From Pseudomonas koreensis (GTDB lineage Bacteria > Pseudomonadota > Gammaproteobacteria > Pseudomonadales > Pseudomonadaceae), in contig NZ_JALJWP010000001.1 in the NCBI RefSeq assembly GCF_024169245.1, positions 1,054,001 to 1,118,000 of the forward strand: a DNA stretch of 64,000 nt, read 5' to 3'. A program made the position numbers and the translations under genes. The stretch's first letter is position 1, and each line of letters begins with the position of its first letter. The notes beneath the pieces are model-generated. The model had not been told where the DNA came from, did not search any database, and was given only the letters and a program-made list of their open reading frames with translations. This document shows positions 26,024-34,235 of the stretch, one piece after another.

Positions 26024-28954
26024 TTGAAAAATCCTAAAGATTTTTTAAGTGGAACAACGCCATTTAAACGCGGCTACACTACTGACTGCCCGGTCTGGCC
26101 CTACCTGTCTTATTACATCTTCCATATCGAAGAACAATTTCCAAAATCGTGTGATAACGACGAAGCATTGAAATCAACTGTTATCAATGGCTTTGTAACC
26201 AACCTTGCAGCCAGACTTACTAACGCCGCCAACAATGTCTTAGTAACGGAAAAAATAATATTTGAAAAGACCACCTGCAGCAAAATGGAGACTTCCGCAT
26301 ATTTCAAATTGATAAGTGAAAACAAAAACTACCTCCTCGACATCATTAGCGCCTACCCCGAACTGGATCGAGTCCTGACCAAACTGTCAAAAAATTTTAT
26401 TGAATTCACGGCACAGTTAATCCTCGCACTTATCGAAGACAGACAAGATATCAACGAAAAATTTAATATACCGACCGGTTCCAAACTTTCCTCCGTTGAG
26501 GTTTCTTCCAGCGAAACTCACAATGGATCTAGAACCGTTTGCATACTTTCTTTTGATTCTATCAAGATAGTTTATAAACCGAGAAATTTGGAACTTGAAG
26601 CTGAAGCATCTGATTTACTGCTGCATTTGAGCCATGCTGCTGGAGATGGTTACGAAAACTGGAAATTGCCAAGGTATCTTGTAAAAAAAGAACACGGTTG
26701 GTCAGAGCATACACCTCAAACGCAGGCAGAAAGCGAAGCCGAAGTTTCTTCTTATTTTAAAAGAGCTGGATTTCTTTTAGGTTACTGCACCACCTTTATG
26801 GCCGCCGATATTACCTCTGACAATTTGATTGCACACGGCCCAAGCCCTATTCCAATCGATCTCGAAACTATTTTCTACAGCACTCTTAATATTGAAACCT
26901 TTCCAAAAGAAGTACGCTGGAATGTCACCCAAACAAGCATACTTCCAAATTGGACTTGGAAAGGCACAGACGGTATAGGTGTAGACCTGAGCGCATTAGG
27001 TGGACTATCGGAGCAATATGTCAGCTTAAATCTGTATCAACATTTGGAAGACGAGAGTGGACAGAGCCAGTTTGGCATGGACGGAGTGAAAATATTTCCG
27101 AACCAAAACGTTTTGCATATCAATGGAAAAGCGGCACAGCCGTGGGACTACGAAAAAGAAATCATTGAAGGCTTGAACAAATTATTTTCCCTTGTGAATA
27201 GTAATCAGGCTTCAATCATCGAAATTATTGACTCTCTCAGAGGAAGAAGAAATAGGTATATCCCGAGGCCGACTGCCACATATCATTACGCTATCCAATG
27301 CTCCTTGCATGCGACCTTGATGCGGTGCACTAAAAAACGTACGGCCTTTTTGGAGAACATTCTTAATAATGACACCGCCCCTGCCATAGGTTTTCTCAAC
27401 GCCGAGATCGCCGCATGCCTGGATTTAGACGTACCTTTTGCTCAGGGACTAACTGGGGGCCTTGAATTCTATGAATCAAGATACGACGGCTCTGGGCACC
27501 TAGATAGCAATGATTATATAAATGGAATAGATAACAGCGTCCAATATGTCAAAACACTAAACAGAAATAGAATCGCATTTGAAGAAAACTTGACTGCGAA
27601 TACTCTATTAGCAATGAGAAATATGTATGAGCATGGTAATAAGCTGACGGAATACAAATTCAAACAAAACGACGACCTGAACGACCCTCGGTATTCAAAT
27701 ATAGACGAGATCATTGACAAACTCAGGTTATCATCAGAGATCAATGCGAAGTTGATCAATGAGATGTTAGCCACCGAAATTTCCAGTAATGGGCTTTGGC
27801 TAGGATTTCATTCCTCACCTGGCGGTTACATGGAATTCTCCGAGTTGGGGGACGATTTCTACTACGGATTGTCTGGTATTCTCTACGGCTGCGTAGTCGC
27901 TGCCAGCCGCAGCAGCGCTGTAGATAAAGCCTTGGTAGGCGAGCTGCTAAATGCTTGCTACAGCAGAATAGCCCAAAAACTTTCGAATAAAGGCACGCAT
28001 CTAGGTGGATTTCACTTTGGCTTATCATCTGCAATTGTACCGCTACTGATAAGCTTAGACTATTTTGATGACAAAAGAGGAAGTGAACTACTACAACTCT
28101 ACAAGAGATATGTTGAAGAGGTACTCAGTGAGCCATGGTGGCAAAAATACTTTTGGGGGTCAGACTTTCTATCAGGCATGTTCGGAACTCTAAACGTACT
28201 GACACATATATTCACCCTAACGGAAGACGAACAATTTTCTGATTTAGCGAAATCCTTATATGGCAAATTAGAGCCAGAACTCACGCTTATAGACGGACGT
28301 ACGCTAGCAACATTCGATAATGCAGTTACTACGAGAAGCGATGCTTTATTAAGCGGCTTGTCTCATGGAATTATGGGGTGCGCATATTCACTATTTTATT
28401 TTAACGATCTGATTGCAAAAAAAGATTCAGTCAATAAGATATTCCTAGGATTTCTATCTTGGGAGCTCGAACAATACGATGAAACTATCGAAAATTGGCA
28501 TGACTATAGAAAACGTTCAGCATCAAGTGCGGGCGAGTTTTCATGGAGTCATGGCTTACCAGGAAACTACTTGGCAATAGATTATTTCGCCAAAAATGGG
28601 GTGCCGCTGGCAACGGAGTTCTTGGAGAAACATCCATCCAAAACTGTATTTTCTTACTGTGATCTAGAAAAAAGAAAGCGACCTATTAACGATTCTTTAT
28701 GTCACGGCGCTTTTGGAATTCTAAATATCATTAAAAAGCTTTCACCAGAATCGCTCAATGACCCAAAAATATTTCTATGGTCCAACATCATCAATCTCAG
28801 CGAACAGAGCAGTCGTGAACTTAGAACAAAGACTGCTGATCCTTTAGGTTTGTGGATCGGACGAGTGGGATCGTTAATCGGAGCAATTGGGCTAATCGAG
28901 CATGAGTATGAATTTCCATTCCTCCCCCACCAGATGGAATTCTTAAATTCATGA
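26024..28954 (+). CDS. lanM: Class II lanthipeptide synthetase LanM (atypical)
   Basis: A 976-aa LanM protein: an N-terminal dehydratase domain (DUF4135, about 80-600) and a C-terminal LanC-like cyclase (about 620-960). The dehydratase has VYKPR (Lys185), IPIDLETIF (Asp279, Glu281) and RPTATYHY, but the usual D-x-H-x-x-N reads D262-I-T264-S-D-N267, with Thr for His. The cyclase keeps GLSHG and SLCHG (Cys893, His894), yet the first zinc Cys motif W-C-x-G reads W841-S842-H-G. The enzyme would phosphorylate and eliminate Ser/Thr and, if the cyclase works, form thioethers. The start is TTG with a TAAGGA box 7 bases before. It is AT-rich with many AGA, ATA and TTA codons. Its stop overlaps the next gene by 4 bases. 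Confidence 0.9.
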   Translation: MKNPKDFLSGTTPFKRGYTTDCPVWPYLSYYIFHIEEQFPKSCDNDEALKSTVINGFVTNLAARLTNAANNVLVTEKIIFEKTTCSKMETSAYFKLISENKNYLLDIISAYPELDRVLTKLSKNFIEFTAQLILALIEDRQDINEKFNIPTGSKLSSVEVSSSETHNGSRTVCILSFDSIKIVYKPRNLELEAEASDLLLHLSHAAGDGYENWKLPRYLVKKEHGWSEHTPQTQAESEAEVSSYFKRAGFLLGYCTTFMAADITSDNLIAHGPSPIPIDLETIFYSTLNIETFPKEVRWNVTQTSILPNWTWKGTDGIGVDLSALGGLSEQYVSLNLYQHLEDESGQSQFGMDGVKIFPNQNVLHINGKAAQPWDYEKEIIEGLNKLFSLVNSNQASIIEIIDSLRGRRNRYIPRPTATYHYAIQCSLHATLMRCTKKRTAFLENILNNDTAPAIGFLNAEIAACLDLDVPFAQGLTGGLEFYESRYDGSGHLDSNDYINGIDNSVQYVKTLNRNRIAFEENLTANTLLAMRNMYEHGNKLTEYKFKQNDDLNDPRYSNIDEIIDKLRLSSEINAKLINEMLATEISSNGLWLGFHSSPGGYMEFSELGDDFYYGLSGILYGCVVAASRSSAVDKALVGELLNACYSRIAQKLSNKGTHLGGFHFGLSSAIVPLLISLDYFDDKRGSELLQLYKRYVEEVLSEPWWQKYFWGSDFLSGMFGTLNVLTHIFTLTEDEQFSDLAKSLYGKLEPELTLIDGRTLATFDNAVTTRSDALLSGLSHGIMGCAYSLFYFNDLIAKKDSVNKIFLGFLSWELEQYDETIENWHDYRKRSASSAGEFSWSHGLPGNYLAIDYFAKNGVPLATEFLEKHPSKTVFSYCDLEKRKRPINDSLCHGAFGILNIIKKLSPESLNDPKIFLWSNIINLSEQSSRELRTKTADPLGLWIGRVGSLIGAIGLIEHEYEFPFLPHQMEFLNS

Positions 28955-29829
28955 AAAATAATCTAATATTATGCTGCTTTGGTGTAGGCATTGCGGCTCT
29001 AACAAGCGCATCACCCTATTTGATTGGCAACTCCATCAATCTTTATTTGGGAGGCGACAGCTTGTATTTATACACGCTCGCAGGTGCTGCGTTCTTTCTT
29101 ATCGCCACTCCCCCATTCAAGCTGGCAGCCAACATCCATCTACAAAAAACCGCCTCCAAAACCAGATTTATTCTGAAGAAGGCAATTCTGAATCATCTAC
29201 TTGGCGGAAGCTTCGGGCATACTCAAAAACCAGGCGAGTGGATCGAACTGATTGATGGCGACGTTGATGGCTCGATGTATTTGTATCACTCGCTATATTT
29301 TGATATTTCGCTGAACTGCAGCATCATTATCGTTGCGCTTTTCATAACCGCCTTCTACTACCCGCTTTTGGCGCTCGCGCCACTTAGCGGCCTCCTCTAT
29401 GCTTTAGTTGCACATCTTGCTACTCGAAGAGCCAGTAGATCGCTATATGATGAGTACGTACAGCATAACACCGTAACCATCGGTGCTATCTGTGAGCATT
29501 TATATAATGCAAAACCATATACAAACAGGGCCAAGCTAGATATAAAAAATATCGAACGCCTCGCTTTTCGCTCAAGCCTGAAAGCATCGACTTTCGAATC
29601 AATATCAAGCTCATGTTATCCAGTGGCGATAGTGGTTCTATTATTAGTGTCGGCCCATCTGCTAAGCGCCGGAAATTCTAATATAGGTGCCATTTTTGCC
29701 TCAGCCATCTATCTTGAGCGCGTGCTGAGCCCTGCGACATCGCTGATATCCATCTACTACTCAAGCAGAGAGGCATCTTACAGACGTAGTCGGATTCGCG
29801 GCTATGGACTACAGCACGAGGGGCATTGA
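28951..29829 (+). CDS. ABC-exporter-like transmembrane protein 1 (no ATPase domain)
   Basis: A 292-aa membrane protein with about six hydrophobic segments (near 3-22, 33-55, 110-145, 215-235 and 240-260) and a cytoplasmic GEWIELIDGDVDGSMYLYHS, which resembles the GE-x-x-x-x-x-x-x-DVD motif after TM2 of type I ABC exporters. It lacks an ATPase domain and a C39 peptidase domain, so it is only the transmembrane half. Its ATG overlaps the lanM stop (ATGA), implying coupled translation and a role in exporting, or giving immunity to, the modified peptide. Confidence 0.72.
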   Translation: MKNNLILCCFGVGIAALTSASPYLIGNSINLYLGGDSLYLYTLAGAAFFLIATPPFKLAANIHLQKTASKTRFILKKAILNHLLGGSFGHTQKPGEWIELIDGDVDGSMYLYHSLYFDISLNCSIIIVALFITAFYYPLLALAPLSGLLYALVAHLATRRASRSLYDEYVQHNTVTIGAICEHLYNAKPYTNRAKLDIKNIERLAFRSSLKASTFESISSSCYPVAIVVLLLVSAHLLSAGNSNIGAIFASAIYLERVLSPATSLISIYYSSREASYRRSRIRGYGLQHEGH

Positions 29830-29832
29830 ACC

Positions 29833-30714
29833 ATGTTTATTTGCCTGCAAAAAAATCTGACCGTTTTTTTTCTGTCCGTGATTTGCCTTACATTAGCAGC
29901 CGCATGTCAATTGTTGATACCATCAGTCGTCGCCAAAAGCCTGACGGCTCTCACCACTGGTGCGATTAGCAATGAGGTTTACTTCGTCCTTATCGCTGTT
30001 TTTTTAACCAAGCTTTCAACGCAAACTCTGGGTAACTCCTATGCGACGCTCATGGAAGCGAAGTCTCGTTTTGTGCTTATCAGTTTCATTGTGCATGATG
30101 AGCGGCCCTCTCCATTATGTTCTCGGGTGACAATGATTAAAGAAGATGCTGAGAAAATTGCTTCCGTCATTCATGACGCAATTCATCTCATCGGCTCCTG
30201 CATTTTGACATTGTCCGCTGCCTTTATTCTGCTTAGGGAAAACATCTACTTCTTCCTGCCAATCGCCTCAACCATTGTATTGACTTGTGTGCAATTGAGA
30301 TTTGCCAAGCCTATAATCCAGCGGCTATATGCAGCAGAAATGTCGAAAGAGGATTTGTACAAAGATTCGCTTATTAACACGTTCAAAGTTTCCAGCGACG
30401 GCGAACAAAGTAAAATGCAACTCATCAGAAGCTTTGGATATTTGAGGGGCACAGTACGAGCACGCTACAAATATCAGAAAGCAAGCGCCATCCAATCCTT
30501 CTGGCCGGAAATGGCCATCTCGGCCGGGACGGTATCTGTCATTTTATTCAGCGCCGCTGCCACCCCGGAATTATTTGGCGAGCGTCTTATTGCCTGTCTC
30601 GGTTATATCGGAATCTTTACCATGGCCAGCACGAGCTCGATAAGACTCGGGATAGCGATGATCGGCGTGAAGGTTTCAATCGACAGAATCTTCAGAGGGT
30701 ATCGATATGAATGA
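29833..30714 (+). CDS. ABC-exporter-like transmembrane protein 2 (no ATPase domain)
   Basis: A 293-aa membrane protein with about six hydrophobic helices (near 9-30, 47-63, 112-130, 135-155, 225-245 and 250-272). The helix layout matches its upstream neighbour, though the sequences share little, so the pair could form a heterodimeric transmembrane core. There is no Walker motif. The ATG follows the previous stop by 3 bases, and the 3' end overlaps the ATPase gene by 8 bases. AT-rich like the rest of the island. Family assignment is by hydropathy and context. Confidence 0.65.
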   Translation: MFICLQKNLTVFFLSVICLTLAAACQLLIPSVVAKSLTALTTGAISNEVYFVLIAVFLTKLSTQTLGNSYATLMEAKSRFVLISFIVHDERPSPLCSRVTMIKEDAEKIASVIHDAIHLIGSCILTLSAAFILLRENIYFFLPIASTIVLTCVQLRFAKPIIQRLYAAEMSKEDLYKDSLINTFKVSSDGEQSKMQLIRSFGYLRGTVRARYKYQKASAIQSFWPEMAISAGTVSVILFSAAATPELFGERLIACLGYIGIFTMASTSSIRLGIAMIGVKVSIDRIFRGYRYE

Positions 30715-31426
30715 TCTGTTTATCCAACAAATACGCCTGAAGCCAGACATGACGGCGGCTGACTTTCTACATGACCTCTTTCCGCTTGAATTCAGCAGCT
30801 TAATAACTGTTTTTATCGGAGAAAATGGCTCTGGAAAATCCACTTTACTTGAAGCTGTTGCCATCAAGTTGGGTTGCAATCCAGAAGGCGGTGGGAAGAA
30901 TTTCAATTTCTCGACCGAGAACACCCATTCGAAACTGCATGAAACCCTGACGCTCTCAAAAGGCTACCGAAGGGAGAAGGACGTTTTTTTCTACAGAGCG
31001 GAAACCTTCTACAACTTGAGCACTACGATCCGCAAGCTCGATGCAGAGCCTAGCTTTGATCCTGAAATCAAGACCTATTACGGTGGCGTGGATTTGCATT
31101 GCATGTCGCACGGTGAAGCAATGGAAGCGCTCTTCCACCACCGATTCAAAGCCCAGGGACTGTACCTGCTCGACGAGCCGGAAGCATCGTTATCCCCGGT
31201 GAGGCAATTGGTGTTTATCAACCGGATAATGGAGCTGTCGCGCGGCGGCGCGCAATTCATCATCGCTACTCACTCTCCCCTCATCATGTCGATCCCGGGC
31301 TGTGATCTGAGGCAGATATCCGGAGGGCGCTGCGAGCAAATAGCCGCCGAAGATACTGACGCTTATGCCGTCTACAAAGCCGTGCTCAATTCTGCCGGCG
31401 CTTACATCACGAAAAACATGCTGTGA
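30707..31426 (+). CDS. Stand-alone ABC-like ATPase (AAA_21 / COG3910 type)
   Basis: A 239-aa soluble ATPase: Walker A GENGSGKST (about 38-46), an ABC-like signature SHGEAMEAL, Walker B LYLLDEPEAS and an H-loop ATHSPL. The canonical LSGGQ loop of ABC exporters is missing; the SHGE motif fits the COG3910 group of predicted ATPases, which often occur alone. Its start overlaps the second membrane gene by 8 bases, suggesting it powers this pair. The second half is more GC-rich than the first, so it may be partly ancestral chromosome sequence. Role in export is inference. Confidence 0.75.
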   Translation: MNDLFIQQIRLKPDMTAADFLHDLFPLEFSSLITVFIGENGSGKSTLLEAVAIKLGCNPEGGGKNFNFSTENTHSKLHETLTLSKGYRREKDVFFYRAETFYNLSTTIRKLDAEPSFDPEIKTYYGGVDLHCMSHGEAMEALFHHRFKAQGLYLLDEPEASLSPVRQLVFINRIMELSRGGAQFIIATHSPLIMSIPGCDLRQISGGRCEQIAAEDTDAYAVYKAVLNSAGAYITKNML

Positions 31427-31438
31427 GATTGCAGGCAC

Positions 31439-31467
31439 AAAAAAACCGTCCGAAGACGGTTTTTTTT
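31439..31467. terminator. Bidirectional terminator between the island and cytochrome c5
   Basis: AAAAAAACCGTC pairs with GACGGTTTTTTT across a CGAA loop, with T-runs on both strands. It serves the convergent ATPase and cytochrome genes and marks the right edge of the island. Confidence 0.88.
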
Positions 31468-31482
31468 CAAAGGCGCCGCTGA

Positions 31483-31908
31483 TTACAGCCCGGACATCTC
31501 TTTGATCGCACCCTTGAGCTCTTCATCGGAGCAATCGGCGCAGGTGCCCTTTGGCGGCATGGCATTGATGCCGGTGATGGCCTTGGCAAGGATGCCGTCC
31601 AGACCACCCTGGTGATCGGCGCGCTCTTTCCAGGCGGCCTTGTCGCCGATTTTCGGCGCGCCGAGCAGGCCCGTGCCGTGGCAAGCGTTGCAGTGCTTGG
31701 CGATCACGTCTTTAGGTGCCTTCGCCCCGCCACCGCCGCCTGCGGTCGCAGCCACCTCCATACCTTTGCATTCCTGCCCTTGAACACATACCTGGCCGAC
31801 GGGCTCGAGGCGTTTGGCGATTTCGTCATTCGTCGCAGCTTGAGCGCTGACAGCCCAGAGGGCCAGTACGGTTGCTGGTGCAGCCAGCATTTTCATAATT
31901 AGGTTCAC
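31483..31908 (-). CDS. Cytochrome c5 family protein
   Basis: A 141-aa exported monohaem cytochrome. The signal peptide ends at SAQA (about residue 24), the haem motif is C73-N-A-C-H77, and the distal Met lies in NAMPPKGTCADC, which also carries the extra cysteine pair typical of cytochrome c5. A second pair occurs at CVQGQEC. It would carry electrons in the periplasm. The start is GTG at 31908, preferred for its upstream GAGGGTG; an in-frame ATG lies at 31896. The position beside pauR matches cycB in P. aeruginosa. Confidence 0.9.
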   Translation of the reverse strand: MNLIMKMLAAPATVLALWAVSAQAATNDEIAKRLEPVGQVCVQGQECKGMEVAATAGGGGGAKAPKDVIAKHCNACHGTGLLGAPKIGDKAAWKERADHQGGLDGILAKAITGINAMPPKGTCADCSDEELKGAIKEMSGL

Positions 31909-32077
31909 GCGTTCACCCTCAATGGTGGCTATTCACGCCTGCGGCCACGGTTCACAGGCGGGCGCAAGTATAGCGGGTAGGCCGCTGTACTGAAACAACC
32001 CCATGGTTAGAGGGGTCTTGTTGCGCATCGGTAAAACGGTCCGGGTGCCTTCGCCGTAATGGTCTGGCGCCTCTTGC

Positions 32078-32626
32078 TCAGAAATTCGCCGGCGTGGCTG
32101 CGCTGATTAGTCGCGCCGGAACGTCGAACGGATTACGGAAACGATGCGGCTTGGTACTTTCAAAATAGTAGCTGTCGCCAGCTTCGAGGATAAAAGTTTC
32201 CAGACCCACCACCAGCTCGAGGCGACCTTCCACCAGAATCCCGGTTTCTTCACCTTCGTGGGTGAGCATTTCTTCGCCAGTGTCGGCGCCCGGCGGGTAG
32301 ATTTCGTTGAGGAAGGCGATAGCGCGGCTCGGGTGCGCGCGGCCGACCAGTTTCATGGTCACGGCGCCGTCGGAGATGTCGATCAGCTCGTTGGCCTTGT
32401 AGACGATCTGGGTCGGTTGGTCCTGCAGGATCTCTTCGGAAAAGAACTCGACCATGGACATGGGGATGCCGCCGAGCACCTTTCTTAGCGAACTGATCGA
32501 AGGGCTGACGCTGTTCTTTTCGATCATCGAAATGGTGCTGTTGGTGACGCCCGCGCGTTTGGCGAGTTCACGCTGGGAAAGCCCTTTGAGCTTGCGGATC
32601 GATTGCAGTCGTTCACCGACGTCCAA
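32078..32626 (-). CDS. pauR: XRE-cupin regulator, PauR-like
   Basis: A 182-aa regulator: an N-terminal XRE helix-turn-helix (LSQRELAKRAGVTNSTISMI, residues 18-37) and a C-terminal cupin (HEGEETGILVEGRLELVVG; GDSYYFESTKPHRFRNP). This architecture is that of PuuR/PauR, repressors of polyamine catabolism that sense putrescine or its products. Position between cycB and dadX matches pauR of P. aeruginosa (PA5301). Candidate targets in the window are the FAD oxidase (36738) and the aldehyde dehydrogenase (43056). Confidence 0.88.
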   Translation of the reverse strand: MDVGERLQSIRKLKGLSQRELAKRAGVTNSTISMIEKNSVSPSISSLRKVLGGIPMSMVEFFSEEILQDQPTQIVYKANELIDISDGAVTMKLVGRAHPSRAIAFLNEIYPPGADTGEEMLTHEGEETGILVEGRLELVVGLETFILEAGDSYYFESTKPHRFRNPFDVPARLISAATPANF

Positions 32627-32714
32627 GGCGGGAGCCTCCTGATGTTGTAAGAATATTGAGCGTTATCATGGCGACAGCGTTCAGTATTTACAACACTTGG
32701 TCCCCGTAGCGGTG

Positions 32715-33788
32715 TCAACCCTCGGAATAGAGCCTCGGCACCCGACGCAGGTTACAGAAGATCTGGTAAGGGATGGTATCGGCCCACTTCGCCACATCGC
32801 TGGCGAGGATGTTCTTGCCCCATAACTCGACGTCAGAACCGAGGCCGGCTTCCGGTACATCGGTCAGGTCGATGCAGAGCATGTCCATCGACACGCGGCC
32901 TAGCAGGCGGCTGCGCTTGCCGGCCACCAGCACCGGCGTGCCGGTCGGCGCCTGACGCGGGTAGCCGTCGGCGTAACCCATGGCGACCACGCCGATGCGC
33001 ATGGGTTTGTCGGTGATGAATCTGGCGCCATAGCCGATCGGTTCGCCGGCCGGCAATTCACGCACGCTGATGACTTTCGATTCGAGGGTCATCACCGGTT
33101 GCAGGCGTTCGGCCACTGCGTTGGCTTCTTCGAACGGGGTCGCGCCGTAAAGCATGATGCCCGGGCGTACCCAATCGCTTTTGATTTCTGGCCAGCCGAG
33201 CACGGCTGGCGAGTTGCGCAGGCTGACTTCCGCCGCCAGGCCCTTACGCGCCGCTTCGAACACTGCCACCTGGTCGGCACTGCTTTGCGCATGCAGTTCA
33301 TCGGCGCGGGCGAAGTGGCTCATTAAAACGATCTTGGCCACTTTGCCGCTGGCCAGCAGACGCTGATAGGCCGATGGATAATCTTTCGGATGCAGGCCGA
33401 CACGGTGCATGCCGGAATCGAGCTTGAGCCACACCGTAATCGGTTTGCTCAGCGCCGCCTGCTCGATCGCTTCGAGCTGCCACAGCGAATGCACCACGCA
33501 CCAGAAATCATGCTCGACGATCAACGCCAGCTCGTCAGCTTCGAAGAAACCTTCCAGCAGCAGTAGCGGCGCACGAATCCCGGCAGCGCGCAGCTCCAGT
33601 GCTTCTTCGATGCACGCCACGGCAAAACCGTCCGCCTCGGCTTCCAGTGCCTGGGCGCAACGCACCGCGCCATGGCCGTAGGCGTCCGCCTTGATCACCG
33701 CAAGCGCTTTGGCACCGGTGACTTCACGGGCAATTCGGTAGTTGTGACGCAGGGCTTGAAGATCGATCAGGGCACGGGCAGGACGCAT
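32715..33788 (-). CDS. dadX: Catabolic alanine racemase
   Basis: A 357-aa PLP alanine racemase, the same length as P. aeruginosa DadX. Lys33 ([11 protein letters not shown]) binds PLP and IGYGARF carries the catalytic Tyr. It converts L-alanine to D-alanine for oxidation by DadA. It ends the dadA-ridA-dadX operon. The start at 33788 gives the family N-terminus; an in-frame ATG at 33812 adds eight residues and lacks a ribosome-binding site. Confidence 0.93.
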   Translation of the reverse strand: MRPARALIDLQALRHNYRIAREVTGAKALAVIKADAYGHGAVRCAQALEAEADGFAVACIEEALELRAAGIRAPLLLLEGFFEADELALIVEHDFWCVVHSLWQLEAIEQAALSKPITVWLKLDSGMHRVGLHPKDYPSAYQRLLASGKVAKIVLMSHFARADELHAQSSADQVAVFEAARKGLAAEVSLRNSPAVLGWPEIKSDWVRPGIMLYGATPFEEANAVAERLQPVMTLESKVISVRELPAGEPIGYGARFITDKPMRIGVVAMGYADGYPRQAPTGTPVLVAGKRSRLLGRVSMDMLCIDLTDVPEAGLGSDVELWGKNILASDVAKWADTIPYQIFCNLRRVPRLYSEG

Positions 33789-33881
33789 GGCGGCAGACTT
33801 CTGGGCGGTCATGGGAAGAAAAACCGGCGCTGACTGACGGCGTGAGCCGCCAACAGCACCGGGAGAGGGATATCTAAAACA

Positions 33882-34235
33882 TTATGGCAGCGCGGCGACG
33901 ATGGAGATCTCCACCAGAATGCTCGGCTTGGCCATCTTCGCTTCGACGGTGGCGCGGGCCGGCGCGGCGCCTTTCGGCAGCCATTGATCCCACACTGAGT
34001 TCATCCCGGCGAAGTGAGCGTCGATGTCGTTCAGGTAGATCGTCGCCGACAACAGATGCTGCTTGTCCGTCCCGGCCAGATCGAGCAGGCGCTCGATATT
34101 GGCGAGCACGTCGCGGGTCTGCTGTTCAATTCCGGCGTCGAAGTCGTCCCCGACCTGCCCGGCCAGATACACGATGCCGTTGTGGCTGACGATCTGACTC
34201 ATGCGCTCATTGGTGAGCTGGCGCTGGATTGACAT
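33882..34235 (-). CDS. RidA-family enamine/imine deaminase of the dad operon
   Basis: A 117-aa YjgF/RidA protein of the YoaB-like branch, with [15 protein letters not shown], the central [18 protein letters not shown] and the arginine motif [12 protein letters not shown]. RidA proteins hydrolyse reactive imines or enamines; DadA releases imino acids, so cleaning up after DadA is plausible. The start overlaps the dadA end by 29 bases; the alternative ATG at 34202 would remove that overlap. It lies between dadA and dadX on one transcript. Confidence 0.9.
   Translation of the reverse strand: MSIQRQLTNERMSQIVSHNGIVYLAGQVGDDFDAGIEQQTRDVLANIERLLDLAGTDKQHLLSATIYLNDIDAHFAGMNSVWDQWLPKGAAPARATVEAKMAKPSILVEISIVAALP

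Noticed and set aside
31439..31467. The island-end hairpin as a possible attachment site
   Set aside because: It is a normal terminator, with no matching repeat found at the left edge and no integrase in the window.
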